Positions 1 through 12,169 of a stretch of 64,000 nucleotides of DNA are shown here, in pieces (position 1 is the stretch's first letter; every line of letters starts with the position of its first letter). The notes beneath the pieces were generated by a model. It was not told the origin of the DNA. It ran no database searches and worked only from the letters and a program-made list of their open reading frames with translations. Where the stretch lies: the NCBI GenBank assembly GCA_009599575.1, contig VWND01000073.1, positions 744,001 through 808,000 on the forward strand. Direction: 5' to 3'. The stretch comes from Blumeriella jaapii (Eukaryota > Ascomycota > Leotiomycetes > Helotiales > Drepanopezizaceae). Both the position numbers and the translations under genes were made by a program.

Positions 1-1
1 A

Positions 2-1024
2 AAGGCCCAGCCCTCATCTGAAGAGCCCGCTGCTGCTCTCGACGCAGAAGTCGTCGACGAGAAGCTCGAGAAGGCTGCCGAGCCAGAAAAGGTTGAGGAG
101 GCTCCGGCTACCAATGGTACTCCTGCTCCCAAGGTTGAGGAGACTCCAGTTGCCGCACCAGAGGCAGAGGAGCTCCCTACCCCAGATGTTGCCGAGAAGG
201 AGGTTGAGGTGGAGACGATCAAGGAGCCAGAGAAGCCCAAGGAGCCTACCCCAAGCCCGGTGAACACACGCCCAGTTACTGCCAAGCCAGCTGCTCCCGC
301 TCAGCCAACCGGACCTCCAAAGCCATTGAGCTGGGCCAGCAGAGCTGCAGCCGCTGTCGGTTCCGCACCAAAACCTGCCATCCCGAATGTCGCTCCTAAG
401 ACCTCTACCCCACCTGCTCAAGCTCGGGCCGCTCCAACTGCTAAACCTGTCCAAGCTCAAGCTCAAGCTCCAATTCCCGCCCCTGCCCCTGCACCTGTCG
501 AGAAGGAAAAGGAGAATGGAGCTAATGCTGGATGGCAAAGCGTTGGGGATCACGCAAAGAGACAAAACCGACCCCAATCCATTTCTGCCGCACCTGAGAA
601 GGACCCAGGTACTATGGGCTACGTCAGAAATGTCACCGAGAAGGTTCAGACTGAGGAGCTGCGCGCTGCATTAGGTAGTTTCGGCCAACTGATCTACTTT
701 GATGTCAACCGTGGAAAGGTGGGACTTACCGCCACTGCTTCAAGTGTCTAGCTAACCATCTTACAGAACTGCGCTTTTGTCGAGTACGCCACCGCTGAGG
801 GATACCAGGCTGCTGCTGCTGCAAATCCACACCAGGTTTCCGGAGAGGCCATCTACGTCGAGGCTCGCCGACCAAAGCCAAGTGCGTACGGTGGAAATGG
901 ATACTCTGGAGGAGGTCGCGGAGGTCTCAACCAGCGCGGAGGACGAGGCCAGTTCCAAAACAGAGGCCGAGGTGGTGGAGGAGCTCCTCGCGGTCGAGGC
1001 ACATCCGCATCCACCACCGCTTGA
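2..1024 (+). CDS. NTF2/RRM-type RNA-binding protein (G3BP/Bre5-like), 3' part
   Basis: The gene enters from the left edge, so the start and any NTF2 domain are outside the window. Exon 2-718 encodes a long Pro/Ala/Glu/Lys-rich disordered linker followed by the start of an RRM (RNP2-like GYVRNV). A 48-base intron (719-766, branch CTAAC) splits the RRM exactly before the RNP1-like RGK/NCAFVEY strand. Exon 767-1024 finishes the RRM and ends in an RGG-rich tail (GGRGG, RGRGGGG, RGRG). The order acidic/proline linker, single RRM, RGG tail is that of fungal G3BP-like proteins, which bind RNA and the Ubp3 deubiquitinase and act in stress granules; this assignment is by architecture, because the NTF2 part is not visible. 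Another single-RRM/RGG protein is possible. Confidence 0.85.
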
Positions 1025-1968
1025 TCTATTAACACATAGCCGACCATAGTTGCCGGCGAATTATCACCATATCCTTCTTCGACGTTGTACCATACTTGGA
1101 CTTCGATCCTCTCATGAGACCAGGACGCTTACCTTCTATCTCGTGCATTCTATTACTGATCATCATTTCTCTTCCCTCGGCGCAAAAAGTTCAGCAGGTC
1201 CTATTCTCACTTGTCGTAATGCCTTGATGTCTTCTCTGCATGCGTCATTTTGCATTTTCACACGGATGGGTTTGGGACACAGTTGTAACGGTTGCGACTC
1301 GATGGACTTCCCGGCAAAAATCTTCTCTCGGTGTTTTTGTTGGCTGGTCTGGGTTGCTCTTTTTCCTAGTCGTCGCTGGTCTTAAGGGGAGCGGAGCGTG
1401 ATCTATGGTTGCATGGACTTGGTCGGAGATTTCTTGCTTGGTTGGTGGCCGGATACTTCGTGGGGTATTCGGTGTATGCTGGTTGCAGAAGGAACGCGGA
1501 CAATATGAGGCCGGAATGGTAGATGGCTGGTGAGAAGTCGCTTATGAAACTGTATTTATGCTATTAAAGTAATACAGAATATCAAACACATTCCGGAATC
1601 GTAAATCGTGATTTTCGTGAATCCAAACCTCGCAAAGCACATTCCTTTGTCGATTAATCGACTGCTTCCAAGTGCACCTTGTACTAGTCACCTTTACCAT
1701 TTACTATGTGGAAAAATTGAAACAGACTTCTGGTATGCAATCCTAGCTATCTAGATGCAACATGGTCATACGTTCTATGCCATATCAAGAACCTCAGCAA
1801 GATCGAAACAGCACCTCATGCTTGAGGCCTGGTTCGAGAGTCACGTGATACACGTAAATTGAGAGTCGCGCTCATCGCGTTGGTCGCGACTTGCCAAAGT
1901 CAAGGCAACGAAACTCGCAGCTCAGCAAACAAATAAGGCAACCGCCAGCCAAACTTGAGCTTCTCAAA
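1025..1968. other. intergenic: 3' UTR of RRM gene and Pob3 promoter
   Basis: No convincing coding sequence. A palindromic TCACGTGA (1841-1848) lies about 120 bases before the Pob3 start and could be a bHLH (CACGTG) site; this is a motif match only. Confidence 0.5.
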
Positions 1969-3876
1969 ATGGCTCTGTAAGTATCGCTTTCGACAATCGT
2001 TTCTCCAAAACGCGAAGGAATGCAAACATGGCAGAAGTAGCAGCTAATCATCGCGGAATCGACAGAGAAAGTTTTGACAACATCTACCTCGATCTCTCCA
2101 AAGAGCCAGGGAGATGCCGTTTTGCCGAGACGGGGTTTGGTTGGAAACCTTCTGGAGGCGGCGACACCTTTACCCTCGATCACAACAATATTGGCAGTGC
2201 GCAATGGAGTCGCGCGGCCAAGGGGTACGAGGTGAAGATTCTGCTGAGGAATTCGGGTGTCGTTCAGCTTGATGGCTTCTCACAGGAGGTTTGTTTATGT
2301 TCGCCATCAAAAATCGCACCTTCTGACATCCATCAGGACTTCGAGCGCATCGGTAAGGTCTTCAAGAACTGGTACAGCACGAATCTGGAACACAAGGAGC
2401 ATGCGCTGCGGGGCTGGAATTGGGGAAGGGGGAGTTTGGCAAGGCCGAGCTAGCATTCAACGTCCAGAACCGACCGGCTTTCGAAATCCCGTACTCGGAA
2501 ATCTCGAACACGAATCTCGCTGGAAAGAACGAGGTTGCGGTCGAGTTCTCTCTGCCTGCGGAGAAAGATGATGCTGGGACCAACGGCTCTCTGGGCGGTG
2601 CACGTGGGAAGGGCAAGAAAGCAGGTGGAGGGAAAGACCAGCTGGTCGAGATGCGATTCTACATTCCTGGTGTGACGACGAAGAAGGAAGCTTTGGAGGG
2701 TGAAGATGCGCCCAGCGACGCTGAGGATGCTGAGGCGGAGCAGAATGCTGCAAATCTTTTCTATGATACTCTGATGGACAAGGCTGAGATTGGAGAGGTG
2801 GCCGGGGATACCTTTGCGACTTTCCTGGATGTTCTGCATCTCACTCCAAGGTATGAATCATCTGATGCTCACTGGAGCTCTGCTAATAGTCCACAGAGGG
2901 CGTTTCGATATCGACATGTACGAAAATTCTTTCAGATTACGAGGCAAGACGTACGACTATAAGATCCAGTACGATACTCTGAAGAAGATCATGGTGTTTC
3001 CAAAACCCGACGAGCTGCATTTCATGATGTGTGTTGGTCTCGATCCACCGCTTCGCCAAGGTCAAACGAGGTACCCTTTCTTGGTTATGCAGTTTAAGAA
3101 GGACGAGGAGGTCACCATCGATTTGAACATGACCGAGGAACTGCTCAATGAGAAGTATCAGGGCAAACTTTCTCCTCGGTACGAGCAACCATTGCATCAG
3201 GTTGTATCGAATGTATTCCGTGGTCTCACGGGCAAGAAGATCAACGCGCCCGCAAAAGACTTCTTGAGGTAAGCGCCATGAACCAATCACTGAGGTATTT
3301 CTGACAATCACAGTCACCACCAACAATTCGGAATTAAATGCTCCATCAAGGCTAGCGAGGGCTTTCTCTACTGCCTCGAGAAAGCGTTCATGTTCGTTCC
3401 CAAGCCCGCAACTTTTGTTGGATTCGACCGTATCGACAGCATCATCTTTTCCCGTGTCGGTGGCGCCATCTCCGCGTCCCGAACATTCGACCTCACAGTT
3501 CACGAAAAGGGAAGCGGCGGTGAGTACCAATTCTCCAACATCAACAGAGAGGAGCAGAAGCCCCTGGAAGATTTCTTCAAGGTTAAGGGCTTGCGAGTCA
3601 AGAACGAGATGGATGAGGACAGCTCGGCGCTTCTCGCTGCTGCGCTCCGAGATCCCGATATGGCGTCTAGTGACGAGGAAGTTGTTGCTGCGAGAGCGGA
3701 TAGAGGTAGCGCGGACGATGATAGTGAGAGTGCGGACGAGGATTTCAAGACGGACAGCGACAGATGTTGCGGAGGAGTATGATTCTGCCCATGAAAGTAG
3801 CGGTGGCAGCGACGACGAGGATGGGGCGGAAAGTGATGCGGCAGAGAGGCCGGCGAAGAAGGCCAAGACGGGCTGA
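1969..3876 (+). CDS. POB3: FACT complex subunit Pob3 (SSRP1 family), reading frame broken twice
   Basis: Pob3 pairs with Spt16 in FACT, the histone H2A-H2B/H3-H4 chaperone used in transcription and replication. Exons: 1969-1976, 2066-2288, 2337-2850, 2897-3268, 3314-3876, with canonical introns of 89, 48, 46 and 45 bases. The tiny first exon (ATG GCT CT) joins to give MALESFDNIYLDLS, the usual Pob3 start. The N-terminal PH-like/dimerisation region, the SSRP1 middle domain (RGRFDIDMYENSFRLRGK; KTYDYKIQYDTLKKI) and an acidic C-tail ending in a Lys-rich PAKKAKTG are all recognisable; there is no HMG box, as in fungi. About 560 residues if repaired, normal for the family. Two frame breaks: near 2421-2432, inside the conserved RGWNWGKG stretch (one base too few beside GGGGAAGGGGG), and near 3758-3768 in the acidic tail. 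The second could instead be a 58-base intron (3706-3763, weak donor GTAGCG). Identity is certain; whether the breaks are real is not. Confidence 0.93.
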
Positions 3877-4735
3877 GTTTCCTTTTTGTAGCTTTGAGCT
3901 TAAAAACAACGATTTGCATACGAGGCGTTGGGCAATTGGGGATGTCGCTGCCGTTAGATAGATACACTCTCCCTACCTAGTTTTGAGAGTCGGCGGCAAT
4001 GACACATTCACGTACTTGAAAATATCTTTAAAAGCGCTTCCCCCTTTCTCCCCTTGCCTTATTCTCTCTCATCTGGGTATCGACTATTAGGCCAAAAGTA
4101 AGCTGGCACATATGTCTATCTTGTAGCTGTAATACTATATCGCCAATGCTACTTGTGGCTCGCTGCAGTAATCGACTTGGGTGAAAATGCTCGGATTGGA
4201 AAGAAATCCATGATTAGCACAACTCAGCCGCGCGTTTTAGAATGACTAGGAGAAGCGCGTTGATGGCGGAACCGGTTTTATGCAAGTTATTGTGGCTGCT
4301 TAGACCGGGTTAATATCGATCGGTTGAGAACTGCTTGTGTGGAAGTGTGTTTTGCGTCGAGTGAGGCGGCGGTGGTAGTTGCTGACATGGAATACGCAAT
4401 AGGGTTACTACAGTACTGTACCTAACGTACTGTAGTACGTAGCACTCGATTGCGGGGGGCTTGTATAAGTACGAGTGGTATGCAAATTAGTTAGTTACCT
4501 AGGTACCTAGGTAAGCTTGGGTGGGATTTGCACTCGAGAAGATACGAATGACTGCTGAAAGTGATGTCGGGTTGTGTACGTCCCACGCTTTATGGAGATT
4601 TTCAAATACGATACTAGAAGATGCGTTAGACTGAATGTCGTTGACTCTCGTGGGCTAGCAATGTTCTTTAAGTGAGGGCTGTACGGGAGGCTCCCTGTTG
4701 CTTCTTCCCAATACCGCCATTGTTAGCCGAGGGCG

Positions 4736-5010
4736 GCGGTTGGAGGAACCGACAGTAGTAGTAGCAGCAGCAGTAGTAGTAATAGTAGTTGTGTGTTGTT
4801 GAGGTGGTGGTTTGTAGTGGTTGCAGTGTCGATTAATATCTAACGGGTTACAGTCGATAGACTGCCGTCCTAGGACCTTCCTCAGGGCCTATGTTCGACT
4901 ACGCTTTTTACCGCTATTTGCGATGCTTCGAGAATAAGTAATAATAGTTTCAAGGTCGAATAAAGATGTGCATTTAGCACCGATCAGAAGACCTCATCGA
5001 TTAAAAGCGT
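4736..5010 (+). repeat. dispersed repeat with triplet tail, copy 1 (diverged)
   Basis: A run of GTAGTAGTAGCAGCAGCAG is followed by a GATTAATATCTA box, a CCTAGGACC box, TTGCGATG and GCACCGATCA. The same boxes occur in the same order at 21590-21885 and, in part, at 41045-41340. This copy is the most diverged and carries about 50 extra bases between the triplet run and the first box. Confidence 0.6.
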
Positions 5011-6060
5011 CGCAACGAACGCTGTGATGGATATATCCGACAATTGATAATGACGATAATGGTGTTGCTTGACGTCTGGAAGGGCCAGTGAAACTGAGCC
5101 ACCTCAAGCGTCCCGTAGGATATTAGAGACGTGCTTAACTGAGAATTCTTCGGTGTTTAAAACTCTCGGGAAAGAAGTTGTGTAAAAGTGGCATGCAACG
5201 AGTGTCCGGTTTTTGAGCTCTTTTCTTACAAGCGGGGTGGTATTTTTCCCCCCCCTAAAATCTCAAAAGCGACGTTCGATGAAAGCTCGAATGAGCTTTT
5301 GGGAGCTTCGGGGAGTTGTTGGAGCTAAAGGACAGTAAGGCCAGTTAGTTGGCCGGAGATGTAAGAGCGACGGCACGAACAAAAAAAGTAAGCCAACGCG
5401 AACTGCTAACTGAAGAAGTAATCGAAACGCTGGTACAAATTCACACAAAGCCAAGGACTTACTGTAAAGTTCAATGGCAGTGAAATACTGATGAGATGGA
5501 TCGGTAGGTTGATCACTAGACTGATCTCCGCCTCCAGCGTTCTCCCTTGCTGTCTGGCCTATATACATTCTGGTGTATAGAGCCTTTGGCACCATGTGAC
5601 CCCTGGGCTATCCCCGAATTGTCTGCGGCGCTCGGGCGAAGTTGTCTCCGACCTGAGTCACCTGCCCATCATCTGACTTGTCACATAACCTGACTCCTGA
5701 CTCTCGACTCCTGACATGACCCCCCCCCCCCTCTAGGTCTTGGTCCCGAAGGCCCAATGAGGTGGCTGCTTTGTTTGGTGAATGGCGCAATTGCTGAAAG
5801 AGCTGTGCTTATAGCTGAATGTAAGGGTTGGTTCCGCAACAGGTGAAAGGTCGTAATCGGTGGAAGTTTTAGCTGCTTGTTGATAAATATAATGATTGCT
5901 TCCGCATTGGGATGGTGGGGTCTTCGCTTCGTGGAGCGTTTTTTTTGTTTACGCTGTTCTGCTTCTTTAAATGTTTAGCGCCTTTTGATCGCCGACCCTC
6001 CATAATTATCGTCAGGTTCTTCCAATTTACCCTTTTTTTTTACATCAACTATCACTTTAT

Positions 6061-6350
6061 CTTTTTTTTGTCTCAACTTTAGTATCTCGCTTTTTTCGCA
6101 TACCTTTCCTTGTTATGTCGGATCACCTTGACGCTTTTTACTCAAGATCTCCGGTCTTTTCCGCCCACGCATTAATTGAAAACAACTGCAGGAGGAGGAG
6201 CAGCTAGGCCGACGGAGGCGTTTTCGGACCCAGCGTCAAACGCGTAGGCGGAAGGGGCCGGAATTCCTCGGTAGAAAGCGTCAGGGTGATCCGACATAAT
6301 TAAAAAGATATGCGAAAGAGGCGAGATATTGGGATCAAAACGAAAAAGAA
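6061..6350. repeat. imperfect inverted duplication
   Basis: The arm at about 6061-6175 (plus strand) matches the reverse complement of about 6228-6350 over roughly 115 bases, with a core TTATGTCGGATCACC in both. Each arm begins a short open frame with related first residues: MSDHLDAFY on the plus strand, MSDHPDAFYRG on the minus strand. Several differences are C in the right arm against T in the left arm, as repeat-induced point mutation would leave. The spacer is about 50 bases. No transposase or target duplication is visible, so the origin is unclear. Confidence 0.6.
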
Positions 6351-7460
6351 AAAGAAATAGTCGTTGGGGTTGAAGAAGTAAGACCAAAATGGGAGGGGGG
6401 ACGGCATCACGCTGCTCTATCGAAATCGACGGGGTTGAGTCTTCGGAGATACTCCAGTGCCCTTTCATTAGAGGTCGGTGGAGAGGGGGGGGGGGGGGTG
6501 GAGCTTTTCGGAAGCGATGCCGAGATTTTCTGTAAAGCACGAGATCGAGAGGCGCTTTGGTCAATCTATCGTTCGCGAGAAAAACAAAAGTGTACACACA
6601 TAGGATTATCACATGCCCTGTCTTCGTCAAAAGTCTCAAAAAAGTAACAACTCCGAATCCTTTTCCTTACGAAATAGCTTTGGCCGATACAAGAGCTTTC
6701 GAATAGGAGTACGATTGGGATTTCTCGACCAACATAAGCAGTACATGTAGCGACGGAGTTGATTTATTTCGAAAACTTTTTGTAGCGTGTAAAGCGCTAC
6801 GAATTGCTCCCGGCTTGTCGAAGAGGTTTGTGATGTGATCGATCGTGCCCTTGACGATAGCAAAAGGAGTTCTGGGTTGTGTGTCCTCAGGCCAGGAAGT
6901 GAGTCGTTTGGCTGCGTTGCGGCAGAGTATTACATGCAGCGAAGTTTTAAATGTTCTGCATTTCCAGTGCATTTCGGCGTCTGCGTGTCTGTACCTAGTG
7001 TGGTATCATTTATAGTCATGAGAGATTACGCTCCGGAAGAGATTTGACTTTGTCCGCCAAGCGCCATTTTTTGTAGCTTCAAACTCTGAGCAATCTACAA
7101 CCCACTATCAAAAGTTAGAGCAAGCGAGTACTGTACTTTGTACATACAGTGCTAGTTTAGAAATAACATGAGTGCTCGAAAAATAGGGACGGGAAGAATG
7201 AGTGTGTTTCTTATGTATATGTCAAGTCATTGGTTTCTCACTTTGCTTTGATCAGTTCCAATGTTTACATTTATGTTATATGGGTTACCCCATGGTTATG
7301 AATTATTAAAATCACAATATAGAATTCCTACACCAAAGCTTTATCCACACTCCCCTCTTTTCTCCAACTTCCTAAGAGTGGAAGATGTTGGTGAATCCGA
7401 ATCTAGCTCTCGTCAGCATCCTCCCATACGTCTCCTGTTATTACGCATCCAGGACTCAAC

Positions 7461-7886
7461 TTACTCGCACTTGTTGTCCGTGCACCCTAACAATGGCACA
7501 TTGTAGGTGAAGGTGACGCTAGGGTTCATGTAGGTCGCCTGGATTCCCGCACCCGCGTCACTAGCCCACGAGAAAGTCAAACCGTACCCAGGGGCGTTAC
7601 ACGGGATCGAGCCTGAGGCAGGCACTGGAGTGATGGTCAGCAAGCTGGTTTTCCTTTCCCCTGCTTCATCTTCTTCTCCTCCTCCATATCTGGGGTTGGG
7701 TTAGAACGTACGACCTCCAATGTTAGCAGAGCCGTTGCATGTGGGCGGGGCGCTGATGACGCCGTTGAGGACCTGCAGGTAGACGTATTGATTGGCAATG
7801 GCGTTGCCGGTGATGGCGAAGACACCATCCTCTGCGAGAGCGGTGGCCGCGAGGGAGGCGAAGGCAGCGAGGGTAGCGAATTGCAT
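7461..7886 (-). CDS. small secreted protein, unknown function
   Basis: A 124-residue protein in two exons (7886-7712 and 7660-7461), separated by a 51-base intron with donor GTACGT, branch CTAAC and acceptor CAG. The protein begins with a clear signal peptide (MQFATLAAFASLAATALA, cleavage after ALA) and then is secreted-like: small residues, few charges and four cysteines (PPTCNG, SIPCNA, LGCTD, NKCE) that could form two disulphides. I chose the acceptor at 7661 because it keeps the phase; the one nearer the coding block would bring a stop. No family recognised. Size, cysteines and isolation in a gene-poor stretch fit an effector-like or cell-surface protein, but that is inference. Confidence 0.7.
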
Positions 7887-9752
7887 TTTGGCTGGTGGGT
7901 GGGTTGGTTGATTGGGTTGGTGAAGTTGAAAGTGTTTGGAAGAGATGAGGTACTTTGATGGCTTGTTGCTGTTCCCCAGAGGTGGCTACCTACCCGTCCT
8001 TATATACTTCCTCACCCTACCTTGAGATAGCCCATGCTGTCACGAGAATCTCGTATATGTACCGCGTGTCGTACTACCACTTCGTATGAATGCAAGGAAC
8101 CGCACGTACACTGCCTCTGTATACGTGACGGGCCAGATGACAAGGGATTGATACTTCGCTTCCTTGCTTCCATAGTACTTCGACCCGTGGCACGTTGTGT
8201 CCTGCCAGGCGTCGTAATTGACATTGTGCTCACCGTCTTGTCTCTCGTATTGCCAGCAACCCGTTCGCTCATGTCTCTGAAATGCTAGTCAGGAGTTCCC
8301 TGCCCGTGAGGCTCTGAGGTCTCGTTTTCCCCATATTTCAAGAGGAAGCACGGTTATGCCAACGCAGAAGAAATTAGTCGAGGTGCAATTCTATGTAGAT
8401 ACAAGAAGGGTTCTTGCCGATCTTGGGCGTTGCGGGTTAGCGGAATGTCTGCCGAGACGGGAAGGTCTGCAAGGGTTGCTGGCAATGTCGCTAAGCGAAA
8501 TGTCAACAAAGTCTAATGCTGTCATGGGATGGCAAAGAGTTTCTGAAAATAGAAGTACCTCGTAAACAAAAGAAGCGGCACGAAGCTTGCCATGCCTTCA
8601 GCAGAGAGTGGGTGAGATGTGGTAGAGAGAGAGCAAGCGCAGCCGCAATTAAAATGGACGGCGTTGTGTGAGAAGCATCAAAAAAGCGGCAAGTCACCTT
8701 GATAACTTGTAAGGTTAAGGTGTGCGTTAAAAAAAAGCTTTATTGTTTTCGACGCATGTGTAGCATTACACTCTGGAAGCTTTGAAGTGTGGGGTTCTTA
8801 AAATTGGTTGTGGGGAATTCCCGATTCATACGAGCTGTACTTTCCCTTGAAACCTTCGGCCTTTTGGCCCATTTTATCTATCGTTTTTGGAGGAGCCGAA
8901 GTGGAATTGTTGGGACCCGTATGACACTTGCAATATCACAATCTGCGAAATGTGCCTTCTCTTTCATGCTGATCTTGAGATCGTTGACGCACTGGTCCCG
9001 GACGAAACCTAAATCGCAACTTTGTCCTTAAGGTTTGCTTTCGGCGTAACACTGGATTTCAGGAGCAACAGGCTTACCGAAATATTGGATGAACAAACTA
9101 AATTCACGTGTTCCGTGCACGACCTACTATGTAGAAGTAAGAGATCCGGTGACAGTCATGCCTCCGGGTCGAGATTGCTTATTGGGCGCTATATTTAGAA
9201 CATCACGGTACCTGTACACGTGCGGCAGCATGTTCTCTGTTTGGGTTCTTTGTACGAGCATGAACAACGAATAGAATTTCGTAAGGAAAAACAATCCTCT
9301 TCAACAGGCCATCAAGGTTAAAATCGATCACATGTTTATGCAAGCTTCGTCATAGAGCTTTTGTAGGTTATCAGAATGGTCTTCAAGTTACTTGATTGGA
9401 TTCACAAAGTACTACTACTGGACTTCACTGCTTGGCGTATTGATTTTCAGAAGGTTTTCAAGGTCTACTGAGTATACTTCGTACTTGGGTGAAATAATGT
9501 CAGTTTGATATCTATACGCAAATCCTTACTTGATCGGAGGTTTGGCAATGCTGCTTTGTGTTGTTGGATAATGCCCTTGTAAATACCCCTTTGTGATGGA
9601 GTACCGTACAGACGTAAAATTAACATTATTTTGTACAAGTACCATGTCATTTGGGACTTCGGACCTTGATATGCTTGCATTTCTATTAATAGTAGTACAG
9701 AGCTGACGTAACTCTGGAATAAGTCCCATGTACAATAGTCCATACAGCCCCT
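7887..9752. other. intergenic, nothing identified
   Basis: Contains the promoter of the small secreted protein gene (8.0-7.9 kb side) and otherwise only short open frames with no family features on either strand. Confidence 0.4.
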
Positions 9753-10412
9753 TCACATCACGGTCCTATCCCCTTTCCCGGCGATGACGTCGAATTTGAA
9801 CTTTGCAGAACACGCGGGCCTAAAATCATAGCGAGTTCCTCGCAATGACTCAGGCCGATCTTCATGCTCCAGACTCCCCGACCCTTCGTTCCACTGCCAA
9901 GTCATTAGTCTTCGCCACTCCTCCTCTGAAAGCCGCTCTTCCACATCATCCTCCACCTTCGCTACGAAGCCCCAAACAGACTCACTCGGCCGTCTAGCAC
10001 TCATGAGAGACATGGAGCGAGCAAGACCTTTAAATGTAGCTTTGGCGGTACCGACGATACTGATGCTGGCCTCTCGCTCCTCTTGGATCGACGCGCTCCT
10101 TTTCAGTAGTTTCAGCCTTGTGATCCACCATTGACGTTTTTGGCTGGAAGCGCGGTCGTTGACCTTAAATAGGTGGTAGGCTCGTTCTGTGTTTGTTTCG
10201 GAAGTTTCGGAGGTTTCGAATGTTGGTATGGGAGTGTGACTGGAGGTTGATATGCTTGGCTCTGGTGTGGTCTGTTGTGTACTGATGGCACTCGACGCGG
10301 GTGAAGGTGTATACTTTGTCCGCTTGGAAGGTATAGTTGTCATAGTCTCAGGTTCAAAGAAGCTAGAGCTGGGGCGAGATCTCTTCGACTCGGTTCCATT
10401 GTGGGAAGGCAT
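9753..10412 (-). CDS. hypothetical protein, 219 aa
   Basis: A single uninterrupted frame on the minus strand from ATG 10412 to TGA 9753. The first about 75 residues are Ser/Thr/Pro-rich and probably disordered. The rest looks folded and basic, with KRQWWITRLKLLKRS, a stretch around VGTAKATFKGLARSMSLMS, and an acidic DDVEERLSEEEWRRLMTWQWNEG segment. I see no signal peptide, membrane segment or known catalytic motif. The amphipathic, codon-biased character of the C-terminal half argues for a real gene; I do not recognise the family. Confidence 0.6.
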   Translation of the reverse strand: MPSHNGTESKRSRPSSSFFEPETMTTIPSKRTKYTPSPASSAISTQQTTPEPSISTSSHTPIPTFETSETSETNTERAYHLFKVNDRASSQKRQWWITRLKLLKRSASIQEEREASISIVGTAKATFKGLARSMSLMSARRPSESVWGFVAKVEDDVEERLSEEEWRRLMTWQWNEGSGSLEHEDRPESLRGTRYDFRPACSAKFKFDVIAGKGDRTVM

Positions 10413-12169
10413 TGTCGAGGGTAATTAGTGGTTTGTAAGAGATCGTGATTGTCGCACTGTTGTGTTTGCTTTCGATACTAATGGTTTTGGCAAACGGATA
10501 GTATCACCGAGTCCAAGAGCAAGACTTTTCCGGGTGAATATCGATATTCTGATGAACTAGTGGTTTGTGGAAGATTATAGAAGATTGTGTTTGTGTTTGT
10601 CGTGCCGGCATGTTCAGCTTCGAGATCTATATATTTTTTGCTGGGGAGGTGAATCACTGCATTCGAATCCAAGAACAGTCAGGGTCATATTCAGTATTCC
10701 AACGAAGAGTCATCTCCGATAGGATTCACTCTTTCCATTTTTCTTCCTCGTTTTTGGCGGGGACTTGTCCCCTTGCGATTCGGCATCTTTTGACACAGAG
10801 AGAAGAGGATATAGACAGGAAGCAGTTCCAGACTCTCCTTTACTTAGCAAGTATATACACACTTCATAAGAACTTGGGGGCTATAGGTAATTTGCTAGGT
10901 ATCAGACCAACGAATTAGTCAAATACACAAACACACAAACGAATACACAAACTAAACAGCAAAGAAATCTCAGCTACGATGACTGGAAACCAAAGCAATT
11001 ATACATTAAACCTTGAAGTCCTGGCTTTGTTGGCTTAAACAACTGAGATCACAGTTTCAAGATAGTTAAGCCCTTTCGTGGACTCACCAATAGTAAGATA
11101 TTAATCTCAAATAAAGACTACCAGATGAGCATACATCTGCCAATAGTGTTAGATTCTAGAAAGCTTTGATATTGCACAGAGATTTGAGTGACACACCGGA
11201 AACTTGAATGCCTCTCGGAAAACACTGCCTTCCCAAAAATTGATTTTGAATCAGACGCGAAACAATGAATCCAATGCCAGTTTGAGAGGCTTTGCCCATC
11301 CGCAGGCCTTTCTGAGAACATATCGTAAGCATTGGAGATTGTAGATTTGTCGCAGCAATAGGGGGGGTTGTGATATGGGACAGCGGACCAAACATAGCGG
11401 TGTGGATTCACATTTTGCTGTGCGACAAGATTGATATCATGCATTTAGATGCTCACAACGGATCTAGAAGAATCTAGGCAGTAAACAGCCGAATACCAAT
11501 GCTAAAGCAGTGATTGTGGTTCAAGAGATGGGTAACGAAGCTTCTGGGCATGACGGCCACGAGAAATTCGGGGTATGAATTGCCCAGAAGTGACAAGAGT
11601 GCTCTTCGTGGAGAGTCATCTCAACAATTCTTGCGATGTAACGGAGAAGCCGGGTAAGAAGCATATCCAAACAAGAGTAACACGACTCCAGAATTTGATG
11701 CATTGGCCGAGTATCGAAGTATAGGTAGGGCTACTAGAAAGTCTATAGATCATGGTCCGCGGGATACTATTCACCAGGATGCTCGAGTCCAGTACCTGCG
11801 AGTTGAAAATAGTCTCATACGGAATGGGATGTATCCTCTTCATTTCGTCACGTTTGGCGAACAAATTCTTTGGGTTTATAGTGCATAGCGACCACCCCTT
11901 TAAAGTAGGTTTAGATGGTTGGTATTTGTTTTCGGTAGGTATGCACTCGGATCACGTAGCGAGTAAAGAGGAGGTCTGTTTAAGGATCACCGACGATCCC
12001 CTCAGTCGTGCGGCCCCAGGCGCGACAAAATCTCTCAAACCCATTCGCGATCCCAACTCGACATTTGGTTGCAACAATGCCAATTCCATACCTCAGAAGA
12101 CGGGACTGTGGCAATGACATCGTGGACTAGATGGTAAGAAATCCAACGCTTATTTATTGGCTCTTGTTA
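10413..12169. other. intergenic, nothing identified
   Basis: Only short frames. The last few hundred bases (from about 11.9 kb) may include the decayed upstream part of the regulator relic that follows, but I cannot align them to anything. Confidence 0.4.

Larger units (their letters stand above)
3877..7460. other. gene-free stretch with repeat relics
   Basis: No protein-coding gene can be supported over 3.6 kb. It holds a diverged copy of a dispersed repeat (4736-5010), an imperfect inverted duplication (6061-6350), long C and G homopolymers (5721-5731, 6486-6498) and palindromic strings of the TACCTAGGTA type (about 4496-4513). Open frames here are short and lack family features. Confidence 0.5.

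Noticed and set aside
2937..3866. 309-codon open frame on the minus strand
   Set aside because: Lies wholly opposite conserved Pob3 exons and has no family features.
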